Positions 54,526 to 63,541 are shown, counted from the first letter of the stretch. The stretch is 64,000 nt of DNA from Murdochiella sp. Marseille-P8839 (GCA_019753405.1 JAIKLF010000002.1:1-64000), one strand, 5' to 3'. A program made the numbers and translations. The notes: a model not told the origin generated them from the letters alone.

Positions 54526-55844
54526 TTCGTCGATCATTACAGTTGCGCATTGCCCTGATGACCTCACTACTCATTGCCATCAGCTGCATGACCATGATGG
54601 TCTTATTGGGCGGCTCAGGGCTTCGTCGCATGGAAGAAATCGGAAAAAATATAGAAGCGTTGGAATTGCGCCTGGATTCGGAGGGTGCTACATCGGACAG
54701 TTTGGTGCCCGTGGTGCCGGGAGAAACGCCCCAGGCATCGTTTGATCCACAGGGCATGAGCCGTGAGAAGAATCTAACGATTGTCATTGATGAGGCACAG
54801 GCGCGGTTTACCCTTATCAATTGGTACGTGACAGCCGGCGTAACGCTGCTCAGCGGCATTATTGCCTATTTTGTGAGTGGCCGTGCGCTGCGTCCGCTGG
54901 AAGACTTTTCTCGTCAGATTGAAAAGGTTCAGCTGACAAATCTCGAAGATATGCACGTCAGCACGGATACGCTTACCGAATTTCGTTCGATCGCGGATTC
55001 GTTTAATGAAATGCTTGACCGCCTGCACACCTCTTTTGCCGCACAGCGCCAGTTTACCGGCAATGCCGCGCATGAATTGCGGACGCCGCTTGCTCTTTTG
55101 CAAATGCGCTTGGATGCCTTTGTCGAAGAACATCCCGATACGGATGAGGAGTTGACACAGCTCATCGCTTCACTTCGGGAGCAGACGGAACGTTTAGCGG
55201 AAACAGTGACAATTCTTCTGGAGATGAGCAGTGCCCAACATATTCCCCGCACGGATCATGTCTCGCTCTTGCCGATGCTGGAGGAAATTGTTACGGATCT
55301 GACGCCGCTGGCCGAACAGAAGCAGGTCGCTCTTTCTTTCGGTGGCGACGATGCTTCGCTTCTTGCCAGCGACCGTTTGCTTTCCCGGCTGTTTTTCAAC
55401 CTTACGGAAAATGCCATAAAATACAATCGTCCCGGCGGCAGTGTTTCGCTTTCGGTTTCTATCGCAGGCGACGTCGCCGCCGCGCCCGGAGAGGCTAGTT
55501 GCAGCGTTCCTGCTGCGCACGGCAGCGCCACAGCCGGTACTGCCGCGTTTAATGTTGCCGTTTCGACATCGGATAACACCTCGAGACTCACCGATTGTGC
55601 ACTCGAATCCGGCATTGTTGTCACCCTAACGGACACGGGCTTCGGTATTCCCGAAGAGGACTGGGAGACCATTTTTCAGCCGTTTTATCGTTTGGAGTCT
55701 TCCCGTAGTCGCCAGCAGGGCGGTGTCGGCTTAGGCCTCGCTCTTGCGGGTGAGATTGTTAAATTGCATAACGGAACCCTCCGCGTCGTCAAAAGCTCCT
55801 CTGCCGGCACAACCATTCGGGTTACCTTGCCGTTTTCGTCATGA
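54522..55844 (+). CDS. Sensor histidine kinase
   Basis: A 440-residue kinase with two TM helices (IALMTSLLIAISCMTMMVLL and WYVTAGVTLLSGIIAYFV) bracketing a small 65-residue outer sensor, a HAMP linker (SGRALRPLEDFSRQIEKV), the H-box FTGNAAHELRTPLAL with His184, N-box NLTENAIKYNRP, and G-boxes DTGFGIPEEDW and GGVGLGLALAGEIV. Between the N-box and the D-box is an unusual Ala/Ser/Thr-rich insertion of about 45 residues (about 315-362). The linkage to the response regulator and the divergent redox operon suggests it senses thiol or redox state; this is inference. Confidence 0.88.
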   Translation: MIRRSLQLRIALMTSLLIAISCMTMMVLLGGSGLRRMEEIGKNIEALELRLDSEGATSDSLVPVVPGETPQASFDPQGMSREKNLTIVIDEAQARFTLINWYVTAGVTLLSGIIAYFVSGRALRPLEDFSRQIEKVQLTNLEDMHVSTDTLTEFRSIADSFNEMLDRLHTSFAAQRQFTGNAAHELRTPLALLQMRLDAFVEEHPDTDEELTQLIASLREQTERLAETVTILLEMSSAQHIPRTDHVSLLPMLEEIVTDLTPLAEQKQVALSFGGDDASLLASDRLLSRLFFNLTENAIKYNRPGGSVSLSVSIAGDVAAAPGEASCSVPAAHGSATAGTAAFNVAVSTSDNTSRLTDCALESGIVVTLTDTGFGIPEEDWETIFQPFYRLESSRSRQQGGVGLGLALAGEIVKLHNGTLRVVKSSSAGTTIRVTLPFSS

Positions 55845-55880
55845 GGTTGTAGGGACAGCCGCGCTGTGCCGTGCTGACTC

Positions 55881-56246
55881 TTATTTCGGGCAAGCAATCT
55901 CCATGACCTGCTCAATCATCTGATGCAAAAGTTGGCTCTGGGCATTGTCCGCCGCTCGATAATATACTTCTTTTCCTTCCCGGCGACTGACCACCAGATT
56001 GCTGTTACGCAAAGGCCGCAAATGGTGTGAAATGGCGGGACTGGACATTTCGAGCAGCGCCGAAATATCCTGTACGCATTCTTCATGGTGGCATAAAAGC
56101 CAGAAAATGCGGATGCGCGTCGTATCGCCCAATTGCTTAAAAATATCCGACACAATTTGGAAATCGCTCACAATCTGCAGCTGACGCTTGATGCGATCCG
56201 GCTCCGGTGGCGCTGGCGGATGCTTGGGCATGGCTTTGTTTTCCAT
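55881..56246 (-). CDS. ArsR/SmtB-family metal-responsive repressor
   Basis: A 121-residue winged-helix repressor with AGAGAGG before its ATG. The HTH covers ECVQDISALLEMSSPAISHHLRPLRNSNLV, followed by the wing SRREGKEVYYRA. Candidate metal ligands are Cys in HHEECVQD (alpha-3), and Asp, His and a C-terminal Cys in the last helix (DNAQSQLLHQMIEQ, IACPK). The set is not a textbook CadC or CzrA site. It is divergent from the HMA protein and P-type ATPase, whose promoter carries an inverted repeat, so it very likely represses them until metal binds. Confidence 0.86.
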   Translation of the reverse strand: MENKAMPKHPPAPPEPDRIKRQLQIVSDFQIVSDIFKQLGDTTRIRIFWLLCHHEECVQDISALLEMSSPAISHHLRPLRNSNLVVSRREGKEVYYRAADNAQSQLLHQMIEQVMEIACPK

Positions 56247-56780
56247 ATTGACCTCTCTTCTGTCGCTTTATTTTACTCTTTGTCGTTCTGTATGGTTTGT
56301 TGACGTTATGTACGATTTGTCGACGTTCTATACGGTTTTCTATCGTTCTGTAGGGCTTGTTGAGGTTATATACGGCTTTTTGACATATGTACGGTTTGCT
56401 GAGGCTATATTTTGGTTTGCTAAGGTTATTTTCGGCCTATTTGTGGCGAAATGGCACCTTTTGTGTCCGAAAAACGCAAAATGCGAAAAAAGGACACAAT
56501 TTTCATGGAGCAATGGCGCTTTTTGTGTCCGAAAAAACGCAAAGTACGAAAAGGGGACACAGTTTTCACGAATCGATAGCGCCTTTTATGTCCGAAAAGC
56601 GCAAAATGCGAAAATAAGGACACACTATTTGTCGCGAGGAGCCTTTATTTGTGTCCAAAAAAACGCAAAGTGCGAAAAAAGGGACACGGTTTTCGTGCCA
56701 AGAGCCTCAGGTTGTGTCCCAAAAACACGAATCGTGAAAAAAAGGACACACCATGCGCTTTCTTGCTGACATAAGACGGT
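56247..56780. repeat. Gene-free stretch: degenerate tandem repeats and second GTGTCC array
   Basis: From about 56280 to 56440 there are degenerate units of the TTTGTTGAGGTTATATACGG type. From about 56464 to 56750 come five GTGTCC...GGACAC units, the same family as 31745-32150, with a period of about 60 bases. This is the one repeat field that lies between divergent genes rather than at gene ends. No gene is present. Confidence 0.7.
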
Positions 56781-56781
56781 A

Positions 56782-56810
56782 TTGACTTTTTGTTCACTGA
56801 AAATTATAAT
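56782..56810 (+). promoter_or_regulatory. Promoter of the metal-resistance operon
   Basis: TTGACT at 56782-56787, a 17-base spacer and TATAAT at 56805-56810. Near-consensus, so intrinsically strong and in need of repression. Confidence 0.75.
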
Positions 56811-56820
56811 GTAGACACAA

Positions 56821-56842
56821 CGATTAAACAAGTGCTTAATCG
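56821..56842 (+). promoter_or_regulatory. ArsR-type operator overlapping the transcription start
   Basis: CGATTAAAC-AAGT-GCTTAATCG is an inverted repeat with one mismatch in nine-base arms, starting 10 bases after the -10 box. Size and place fit ArsR/SmtB operators; the divergent repressor gene at 55881-56246 is the expected ligand. Confidence 0.65.
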
Positions 56843-57024
56843 TAGAATCGTAGTTACCGCGGTGCATCTTGCACTCATTCAGAAAAGCGTCGGCTGATTT
56901 TGCTGGAAAAGTAAGGAAAATCTTACCGTCCACTACAGGAAGAATGCAAAGGCTCTCTCCCGGTTCGGAAGGCGGCGAGGCGCATCATAAAAATGCATCA
57001 ATAAACATCAAAAAGGAGAAAACC

Positions 57025-57243
57025 ATGAAAAAAACGTATGCAATTGAAGTCGATTGCGCAAATTGCGCTAACTTGATGGAAGAAGCGGCCAACAAAACAG
57101 CCGGCGTGGAAAAAGCAAGTATCAATTTCATGATGCAAAAAATGACGGTGAAATTTGCTGACGGTGCCGATGCACATGATGTAATGGATGAAGTGTACAA
57201 GGCGTGCAAAAAAATTGAGCCGGATTGCTCGATCGAGTATTAA
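57025..57243 (+). CDS. Free HMA-domain metallochaperone
   Basis: A 72-residue heavy-metal-associated domain. AAAGGAG precedes the ATG at 57025. It has the betaalphabetabetaalphabeta HMA pattern with the metal site VDCANCAN (CxxC near residues 11-14) and a further Cys pair late (YKACKKIEPDC). It probably hands metal to the P-type ATPase at 57401, whose own N-terminus lacks an HMA domain, so the usual fused domain is supplied as a separate protein here. Confidence 0.85.
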   Translation: MKKTYAIEVDCANCANLMEEAANKTAGVEKASINFMMQKMTVKFADGADAHDVMDEVYKACKKIEPDCSIEY

Positions 57244-57244
57244 T

Positions 57245-57299
57245 AAGGAGCCGGCCTGCGGCCGGCGGATTTGAATCGCCGCCAAAGGCGGCGTTCCTT
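57245..57299 (-). repeat. 55-base double-hairpin element, copy in reverse orientation
   Basis: AAGGA, GCCGGCC-TGC-GGCCGGC, linker, CGCCGCC-AAA-GGCGGCG and TCCTT. It is the same 55-base element as at 397 and 63226 with the two hairpins in the opposite order, i.e. inverted. It sits between the HMA gene and the ATPase gene, inside the operon, where it could tune relative expression. Confidence 0.75.
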
Positions 57300-57400
57300 A
57301 TTAAAGCAGCACCAAAGCCGCGACGCAAACGGTGATTTAGGCGGCACACTGCTTAGACTCTTTGCCTCAAGGGCGCTTTCGTCCATAGAAAGGAAACAAT

Positions 57401-59440
57401 ATGGGAAAAATTATCACGAGCATTTTGCTCTTGGTCGTCATCATTATGGCTTGCGCCCTGCTCATCCGGGTGAAAAAGAAGCCGGATGACATGCCGAAAA
57501 AACAACGCATCATGCTCAAACGCATCTTCGCCAGTGCAGCTTTGCTCTTTGTGCTGGAACTGCTTCCGGCTGAAGTGTTTGCGACGCTAGATGAGGCATT
57601 GTTTCCCGGAGCGGGGCGGGGCTTGCGTTTCGCGCTTTACGTGGTGGATTACGGCATTATCGGTTACGACATCTTGCAAAAGGCTCTGCTTGGCGTGCGC
57701 AACAAACGACTCTTCGATGAAAATTTCCTGATGGCGGTAGCGACCATCGGTGCCATGACGCTTGCCATCATCGAAGACGGTGATTACCTGGAAGCTATTG
57801 CCGTCATGCTGTTTTACCAGATCGGCGAATGGTTCCAGCGCTATGCGGTGGGCAAAAGTCGCCGCAGCATCAGCGACCTGATGGACATTCGCCCCGACTA
57901 TGCACGTATTGAGCGCGACGGCGAGTGGGTCAAAGTGGATCCGGATGAGGTGCCGGTAGGAAGTCACATTATGGTGCATCCGGGTGAAAAGATTCCTCTG
58001 GACGGCGTGGTTGTGGAAGGTACGTCGAGCCTCAACACAGCAGCACTGACCGGTGAAAGTTTGCCGAGAGACGTACACGAAGGAGAGGAAGTTCTCAGCG
58101 GCTGTCTCAGCATGACGGGGGTGCTCACCATTCGCACGACCAAGGAATTTGAACAATCCACCGTATCGAAAATTCTCGATTTGGTGGAGAATGCCAGCTC
58201 CCGCAAGGCACAATCGGAGGAATTCATCTCGCGCTTTGCCCGCGTCTATACACCGGCGGTTTGCGGCGCCGCCTTGGCGCTTGCCATTGTGCCACCATTC
58301 GTGCGCCTGTTTTTCCTGCACCTTCCGGCAGCATGGATGGTTTGGCTGTATCGTGCGTTAACCTTTCTCGTCATCAGCTGTCCCTGCGCGCTGGTCATCA
58401 GCATTCCGCTGAGCTTCTTTGCCGGCATAGGTGGAGCGAGCCGCGCCGGTATACTCGTTAAAGGATCCAATTACCTTGAGCTGCTGTCAAAAACCGGCAT
58501 CCTCGTGATGGACAAAACGGGGACGCTTACGCAGGGCGTTTTTGAAGTCAACGCGCTGCACCATGCCATTTGTGAAGAAGATCGGCTCATCGAACTGGCG
58601 GCGCTCGCGGAGAGCGCTTCTTCGCATCCCATCAGCAAGAGTTTGTTGCGCGCTTACGGCAAGAAAATTGATACGGATCGTGTGACCAATATTCGGGAAA
58701 TCAGCGGAAAGGGCGTTTTGGCGCGGGTCGACGGCATCGAAGTGGCCGCCGGCAACGATAAACTCATGGAGTATCTTGGCGTGTCGTATCAAGATTGCCA
58801 CATGACGGGCACGATTATTCACATGGCGCTGGATGGCGAGTATGCCGGTCACATCGTCATTTCCGACCGACTTAAGCCCACCGCTTCGAAAGCCATTCAG
58901 GAGTTAAAAACCGTAGGAATTCATCATACGGTCATGCTCACGGGCGACAGTGATAAAGTGGCGCAGGAAATTGCGCAGAAACTCGGTATTGACGAGGTCG
59001 TCAGTGAGCTTCTTCCGGACGGCAAGGTGGAAAATGTGGAGCGCCTCCTGCAGAGAAAGTATAAGAGTGAGCAGCTGGCCTTTGTCGGTGACGGGATCAA
59101 CGATGCACCGGTGCTGGCGCTGGCCGACATCGGCATCGCCATGGGCGCGATGGGCTCCGACGCCGCCATCGAAGCGGCGGACGTCGTCTTGATGGATGAC
59201 GACCCCTTGAAAATTGCGCAGGCGATGCGTATTTCGAGACATTGTTTGGGTATTGTAAAGCAGAACATTATTTTGGCCCTGACGGTCAAGTTCGTCTGTT
59301 TATTACTGGGAGCGTTCGGACTTGCCGGCATGTATCTCGCCATTTTTGCGGACGTTGGCGTTATGATTTTGGCCGTCTTAAATGCGATGCGATGCCTGCG
59401 TGTTGGCGGAAGCGATACAGGGATGTCAAAGGCATATTAG
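57401..59440 (+). CDS. Cd/Zn/Pb-type P1B ATPase
   Basis: A 679-residue heavy-metal pump with AAAGGAAAC before its ATG. It has N-terminal TM helices, the actuator motif TGESLPRDV, the metal-binding CPCAL in SCPCALVISIPLSFF, the phosphorylation motif DKTGTLTQG, the HP locus SSHPISKSL, and the hinge GDGINDAPVLALADIGIAMG. The CPC motif without N-terminal HMA and the AMGAMGSDAAIEAADVVLM stretch fit the ZntA/CadA group, exporting Zn, Cd or Pb. It lies downstream of the HMA chaperone and the ArsR-controlled promoter and is followed nine bases later by the lactate dehydrogenase gene. Confidence 0.9.
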   Translation: MGKIITSILLLVVIIMACALLIRVKKKPDDMPKKQRIMLKRIFASAALLFVLELLPAEVFATLDEALFPGAGRGLRFALYVVDYGIIGYDILQKALLGVRNKRLFDENFLMAVATIGAMTLAIIEDGDYLEAIAVMLFYQIGEWFQRYAVGKSRRSISDLMDIRPDYARIERDGEWVKVDPDEVPVGSHIMVHPGEKIPLDGVVVEGTSSLNTAALTGESLPRDVHEGEEVLSGCLSMTGVLTIRTTKEFEQSTVSKILDLVENASSRKAQSEEFISRFARVYTPAVCGAALALAIVPPFVRLFFLHLPAAWMVWLYRALTFLVISCPCALVISIPLSFFAGIGGASRAGILVKGSNYLELLSKTGILVMDKTGTLTQGVFEVNALHHAICEEDRLIELAALAESASSHPISKSLLRAYGKKIDTDRVTNIREISGKGVLARVDGIEVAAGNDKLMEYLGVSYQDCHMTGTIIHMALDGEYAGHIVISDRLKPTASKAIQELKTVGIHHTVMLTGDSDKVAQEIAQKLGIDEVVSELLPDGKVENVERLLQRKYKSEQLAFVGDGINDAPVLALADIGIAMGAMGSDAAIEAADVVLMDDDPLKIAQAMRISRHCLGIVKQNIILALTVKFVCLLLGAFGLAGMYLAIFADVGVMILAVLNAMRCLRVGGSDTGMSKAY

Positions 59441-59449
59441 GAGGAACGA

Positions 59450-60403
59450 ATGACAAATAGAGTGGATAATCGAAAAGTCGCTGTTGTCGGCTGCGGCTTT
59501 GTCGGTTCATCGTCCGCGTTTGCGTTGATGCAAAGCGGATTATTTTCGGAAATTGCATTGGTGGATGTGAACCGGGAAAAGGCGGAAGGCGAGGCGCTCG
59601 ACATTTCGCACGGTGTTCCTTTTGTCGGGCAGGTGAAGGTGTACGCTGCCGATTATGCGGACATCATGGACGCGGCCATTGTCGTGGTAACGGCAGGCGC
59701 TGCGCAGAAGCCGGGAGAGACACGTTTGGACTTGGTGAACAAGAATATCCGCATTTTTCAAAGCATTCTGCCTGAGTTTAAGAAACGCAACTATGGCGGT
59801 ATTTTGCTGGTGGTATCCAATCCCGTCGACATTCTGACGTTGGCAGCGTTGGAACTGAGCGGCCTTCCCGAACAGCGTGTGATCGGATCCGGTACGGTGC
59901 TGGATACGGCGCGCTTAAAGACGGCACTTGGAGAACATCTTGACGTGGACAGCCGAAGCGTGCATTCCTTTATTATTGGTGAGCACGGGGACAGTGAGAT
60001 GGTTGCGTGGAGCAGTACCAATGTTTCGGGCATTCCCCTGAACGATTTTTGCGAGATGCGCGGTCATTTCTCGCATGATGAAGCGATGGAACGTATAGCA
60101 GACGAGGTACGCAACAGCGCCTATGAAATCATCGCTAAAAAACACGCGACCTATTATGGCATTGCGATGTCGGTCGTTCGCATTTGTAAGGCCATCGTCA
60201 TGAACGAACACTCCATCTTGCCGGTGTCTACGATGATGCACGGTGAATATGGTGTTGACGGCATTTGTTTGAGCATGCCGGTCATCGTTGGAGAAGAGGG
60301 TGCGGGGGTTCATGTGCCCCTGGTTTTGAATGATGAAGAGCAGGAAAAACTGCTTGCCTCAGCCAATGCCTTAAAGGAAGTCGCACGCTCCGCCGGATTA
60401 TAG
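59450..60403 (+). CDS. ldh: L-lactate dehydrogenase
   Basis: A 317-residue enzyme of the LDH/MDH family that reduces pyruvate to L-lactate with NADH. It has the Rossmann motif VAVVGCGFVGSSSA, Asp in IALVDVNREKA, the substrate loop AAQKPGETRLDL (Gln indicates lactate rather than malate dehydrogenase), the ligand region SNPVDILT, the catalytic His in IIGEHGDSE and a C-terminal LANALKEV-type helix. AGGAGG lies seven bases before the ATG, and only nine bases separate it from the ATPase stop, so it may be read through from the metal operon, which is odd for a central fermentation gene. Confidence 0.92.
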   Translation: MTNRVDNRKVAVVGCGFVGSSSAFALMQSGLFSEIALVDVNREKAEGEALDISHGVPFVGQVKVYAADYADIMDAAIVVVTAGAAQKPGETRLDLVNKNIRIFQSILPEFKKRNYGGILLVVSNPVDILTLAALELSGLPEQRVIGSGTVLDTARLKTALGEHLDVDSRSVHSFIIGEHGDSEMVAWSSTNVSGIPLNDFCEMRGHFSHDEAMERIADEVRNSAYEIIAKKHATYYGIAMSVVRICKAIVMNEHSILPVSTMMHGEYGVDGICLSMPVIVGEEGAGVHVPLVLNDEEQEKLLASANALKEVARSAGL

Positions 60404-60427
60404 TACGCGGTCGACCGTTAGCAAAAC

Positions 60428-60460
60428 GCACGACCCGCTGAAAACAGGAACGGGTCGTGC
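60428..60460 (+). terminator. Hairpin after ldh
   Basis: A perfect ten-pair stem GCACGACCCG/CGGGTCGTGC with a 13-base loop. No U-run follows, and it sits just before the ribosome site of the next gene, so it may be an attenuator or 3'-end stabiliser rather than a full terminator. Confidence 0.45.
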
Positions 60461-60481
60461 ATCACCCCGAAAGGAGTCTTT

Positions 60482-61726
60482 TTGCTGCAACTTCTTCTGG
60501 TTATCATCTATTTCGCTTTTATCAGCCTCGGCCTTCCGGACGCCTTGCTCGGCGCCGCATGGCCGAGTCTTTATCCGAGCCTTGGCGTTCCAATTTCCTA
60601 TGCCGGCATGATCGCCATGATTATTTCCGCCGGGACAATTGTGTCGAGCTTGCTCAGCGACCGACTAAATCGCCGTTTCGGAACCGGCCGCATTACTGCA
60701 TTTAGTGTGTCCCTCACGGCCATCGCACTATTCGGTTTTTCTTTTTCGTCCTCTTTTATGCAACTCTGTTTTTGGGCCATTCCTTACGGACTAGGCGCAG
60801 GGAGCGTTGATGCCGCCTTAAATAATTATGTCGCTTTGCATTACGAAAGTCGGCACATGAATTGGCTGCATTGTATGTGGGGCGTCGGGGCATCGCTTGG
60901 ACCGTACCTGATGGGACTTTGCCTAACGCATGGATGGGGATGGGCAAACGGCTATCGCAGTGTCGGCGTGATCCAGGTTGTTTTGAGCGCCGTTTTGTTC
61001 TTCACGTTGCCGTTGTGGAAACAGGCGGAAACGAAGCGTCCGGCGGCGAAATCAGAGGAAAAATCGGAGAAAACATCGGAGGGAAAATTGGAGAAAAAGC
61101 CCGCTTCGGCAACAGGACTTTCCGCGATTCTTTCTCTTCCCGGCGCTAAAGCGATACTACTATGTTTCTTCTGCTACAGCGCACTGGAAGCAACGGTCGG
61201 TCTCTGGGTAAGCAGTTTCCTTTCCTTGGCCATCGGCCTGGATCCGGAAGTGGCTGCCGGTTTTGCCGGCCTGTTTTATCTTGGCATTACCGGTGGACGA
61301 GCTGTTTCCGGTTTTCTTTCGTTGCGCTTCAATGATGACGCTCTTATTCGCGGTGGTCTTCTGACCATCGGTCTCGGCCTTACCTTTCTGGGAATGAGCC
61401 TGTTTTGTGGTATGCTTTGGGCAAATTATGCAGAATCGTTGCCCACGATACTCGCTCTTATCGGCCTGGTGCTGATGGGATTGGGCTGCGCACCGATTTA
61501 TCCCGGCATTATCCATTCCACGCCGGCACATTTCGGTGAAGACCATTCACAAGCGATGATCGGCATGCAGATGGCATGCGCCTATGTCGGATCATGCTTT
61601 TTGCCGCCCCTTTTCGGCGTTCTTGCCCGGGGCCTTTCCGTTTCGCTTTTGCCACTTTATGTGCTTATTTTGCTCGCATTGATGGCGTGGATGCATCGGC
61701 GCGTGTTACGTGAAACCGATGTGTGA
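60482..61726 (+). CDS. Major facilitator superfamily transporter
   Basis: A 414-residue transporter with about 12 TM helices and a charged central loop made of Glu/Lys/Ser repeats (EEKSEKTSEGKLEKK, about residues 185-205). The start appears to be a TTG at 60482, seven bases after AAGGAG; no ATG lies nearby in frame with a site, and the protein begins directly with the first helix. The motif between helices 2 and 3 (SDRLNRRFGTGR) is the MFS A-motif. GLPDALLGAAWPSL at the first helix resembles MFS proteins of the FucP/sugar-like and FGGY-neighbour group, but no substrate can be named. Confidence 0.82.
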   Translation: MLQLLLVIIYFAFISLGLPDALLGAAWPSLYPSLGVPISYAGMIAMIISAGTIVSSLLSDRLNRRFGTGRITAFSVSLTAIALFGFSFSSSFMQLCFWAIPYGLGAGSVDAALNNYVALHYESRHMNWLHCMWGVGASLGPYLMGLCLTHGWGWANGYRSVGVIQVVLSAVLFFTLPLWKQAETKRPAAKSEEKSEKTSEGKLEKKPASATGLSAILSLPGAKAILLCFFCYSALEATVGLWVSSFLSLAIGLDPEVAAGFAGLFYLGITGGRAVSGFLSLRFNDDALIRGGLLTIGLGLTFLGMSLFCGMLWANYAESLPTILALIGLVLMGLGCAPIYPGIIHSTPAHFGEDHSQAMIGMQMACAYVGSCFLPPLFGVLARGLSVSLLPLYVLILLALMAWMHRRVLRETDV

Positions 61727-61885
61727 TGCTTGTTTTGCCGGCATTAATGTTGGTGATGCCCAGTGCATGGTAAGTGAAACCGTTATGCAGTGACTGTTTA
61801 GCGATGGCTGTTTGGCTATGCCCGTTCGGCTCGGCTATGGCCGTCCGGCTTGGCGATGCCCATCTGACTCAGGAAAGGAGATGCA

Positions 61886-62752
61886 ATGCAGTATATCGGT
61901 GATGTTTATCGGCCTCCCTCGGAGGCATCTTCGTTCATTTTGCAATGTACGGTGGGATGTGCGCAGAACACCTGCCGTTTCTGTTCCATGTATAAAAAGG
62001 ATTCCTTTTTCATGCGTCCCCAGGAGGATATTCTGGCGGACATCGCGGAAGTGGCGACGCATTGGCCGGCGCTTCGCCGTATTTTTCTTGCGGATGGTGA
62101 TGCGTTGGTGATGCCCACGCCGCGTCTGGTCGAGATTCTGGAAACGGCGCAACGACATTTTCCGTTCCTCGAACGAGCCACAGCCTATGCCACAGTTCGG
62201 GATGTGTTGGCGAAAAGTGATGAAGAATTGCAGCAGCTTCGCGCATTGGGTTTGACGATGATTTATCTGGGCTTGGAAAGCGGTTCCGATGAAATCCTGC
62301 AACACATTCATAAAAAGCAGACGCAGGCAGATTATGTAGAGGCCGTCTTGAAGGCAAAGCGCAACGGTATCGATTCCTCGGTAACGCTCATTTTCGGACT
62401 GGGCGAACAGGAATTAAGCGACCTGCATATTAACGAAAGTGCGAAGGCCATCAGCTTGTCCAAACCGGCCTACGTCTCCTTTTTAAGCTTGCACCTGAGC
62501 CCCGGCGCACCGCTCTATGACGACGTCAAAGAAGGTCGCTTCACGCTTATCAGTGATGAGGAGATTTTAGATGAAATGAAACGTTTCATTGAACAGGTGG
62601 ATAGCGAAGGGACGATTTTCCGCTCCAATCATGCCTCCAACCCCGTACCCGTCGGCGGTACCTTTAACCGTGATCGAGCCCACATGCTGCAGCAAATCGA
62701 AGAGGCACGTCGCTGGCAAGCCTATCGTCCGCGTTCCTGGCGGGAGCTGTAG
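61886..62752 (+). CDS. Radical SAM protein (Elp3/MiaB-like B12-independent group)
   Basis: A 288-residue enzyme with AAAGGAG before its ATG. The iron-sulfur motif is GCAQNTCRFCSMYKK, i.e. C-x4-C-x2-C rather than the usual C-x3-C-x2-C, a spacing known in this uncharacterised radical SAM group. The TIM-barrel features ADGDALVMPTPRLVEIL, YLGLESGSDEIL and TLIFGLGEQ follow. It would cleave S-adenosylmethionine to a 5'-deoxyadenosyl radical; the substrate is unknown. It is preceded by a 150-base spacer with short degenerate GGCTATGGCC-like repeats and followed by a repeat field. Confidence 0.82.
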   Translation: MQYIGDVYRPPSEASSFILQCTVGCAQNTCRFCSMYKKDSFFMRPQEDILADIAEVATHWPALRRIFLADGDALVMPTPRLVEILETAQRHFPFLERATAYATVRDVLAKSDEELQQLRALGLTMIYLGLESGSDEILQHIHKKQTQADYVEAVLKAKRNGIDSSVTLIFGLGEQELSDLHINESAKAISLSKPAYVSFLSLHLSPGAPLYDDVKEGRFTLISDEEILDEMKRFIEQVDSEGTIFRSNHASNPVPVGGTFNRDRAHMLQQIEEARRWQAYRPRSWREL

Positions 62753-63225
62753 ATCGTCAATCTGCGCATGACGGGCGCTTCACGCCGCTTGATCCGCTAT
62801 AGGCGGCGCAGTGATAGAAGGTGCGCCGCTCCAACCGTCAACTGTGGCGCGATTCTCCTTGCAAAATGTGTGTGACAAAGTGTGTGACCCTGGCCTGGTG
62901 AAACAATATCTCGCAGCCAGGGTCGATTTTTGTGGCGAAACCCTGGCTGGTAAGAAACAATTTTGTCAGCCAGGGTCGATTTTCATTCTTGGCCCCTGGC
63001 TGGGTAAAACGAAGTGCCGTTGTCAGGGGTTCTCTTTGCTCGCCAGACCCTGGCTACAGAAAATAGCGTATACCAGCCGGGGTCGAGCTCCTTATTCTGA
63101 CCCTGGCTAGGGGATAAAACTTTTTCCAGCCAGGGTTGGGTAGCGAAGCGCCGCCAAAAATGATATTGACAGAGCAGTGGAAGGTGGAGCGCCGCTTGAA
63201 CAAATGCTGGCGGCGCAGTTTTCAG

Positions 63226-63280
63226 AAGGATCGCCGCCTTCGGCGGCGTTTTTAAATCGCCGGCCAAAGGCCGGCTCCTT
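63226..63280 (+). repeat. 55-base double-hairpin element, copy 4
   Basis: AAGGA, CGCCGCC-TTCG-GGCGGCG, linker GTTTTTAAAT, GCCGGCC-AAA-GGCCGGC, TCCTT. It has the same length and order as the copy at 397-451. A further copy at 63662-63716 carries changes that weaken both hairpins. Confidence 0.75.
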
Positions 63281-63283
63281 ATC

Positions 63284-63541
63284 CTGTAGAGAGGAAATGT
63301 CGAAAAGGGCGAAACCCCTCTACAGCCGGTCGCCATCCTGTAGAGGGGAGATATCGAAAAGGGCGAAACCGCTCTACATCCTCTCGTCATCCCGTAGAGC
63401 GGAATGCTTGAAAAACGAAAAACCACTCTACACATGGTCATGCTCCTGTAGAGTGGAATTGCCGAAAAGGGCGAAACCGCTCTACATCCTCTCGTCATCC
63501 TGTAGAGTGGAATGGCGGAAACAGGAAAAACCACTCTACAT
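63284..63541. repeat. TGTAGAG palindromic array
   Basis: Five units of the form CCTGTAGAGNGGAA, about ten bases, GAAAAGGGCGAAAC, CNCTCTACA. The TGTAGAG and CTCTACA arms pair, with NGG/CCN covarying between units (GAGG/CCTC, GGGG/CGCT, GTGG/CACT), which suggests the stem itself is maintained. Period about 58-62 bases. Confidence 0.7.
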
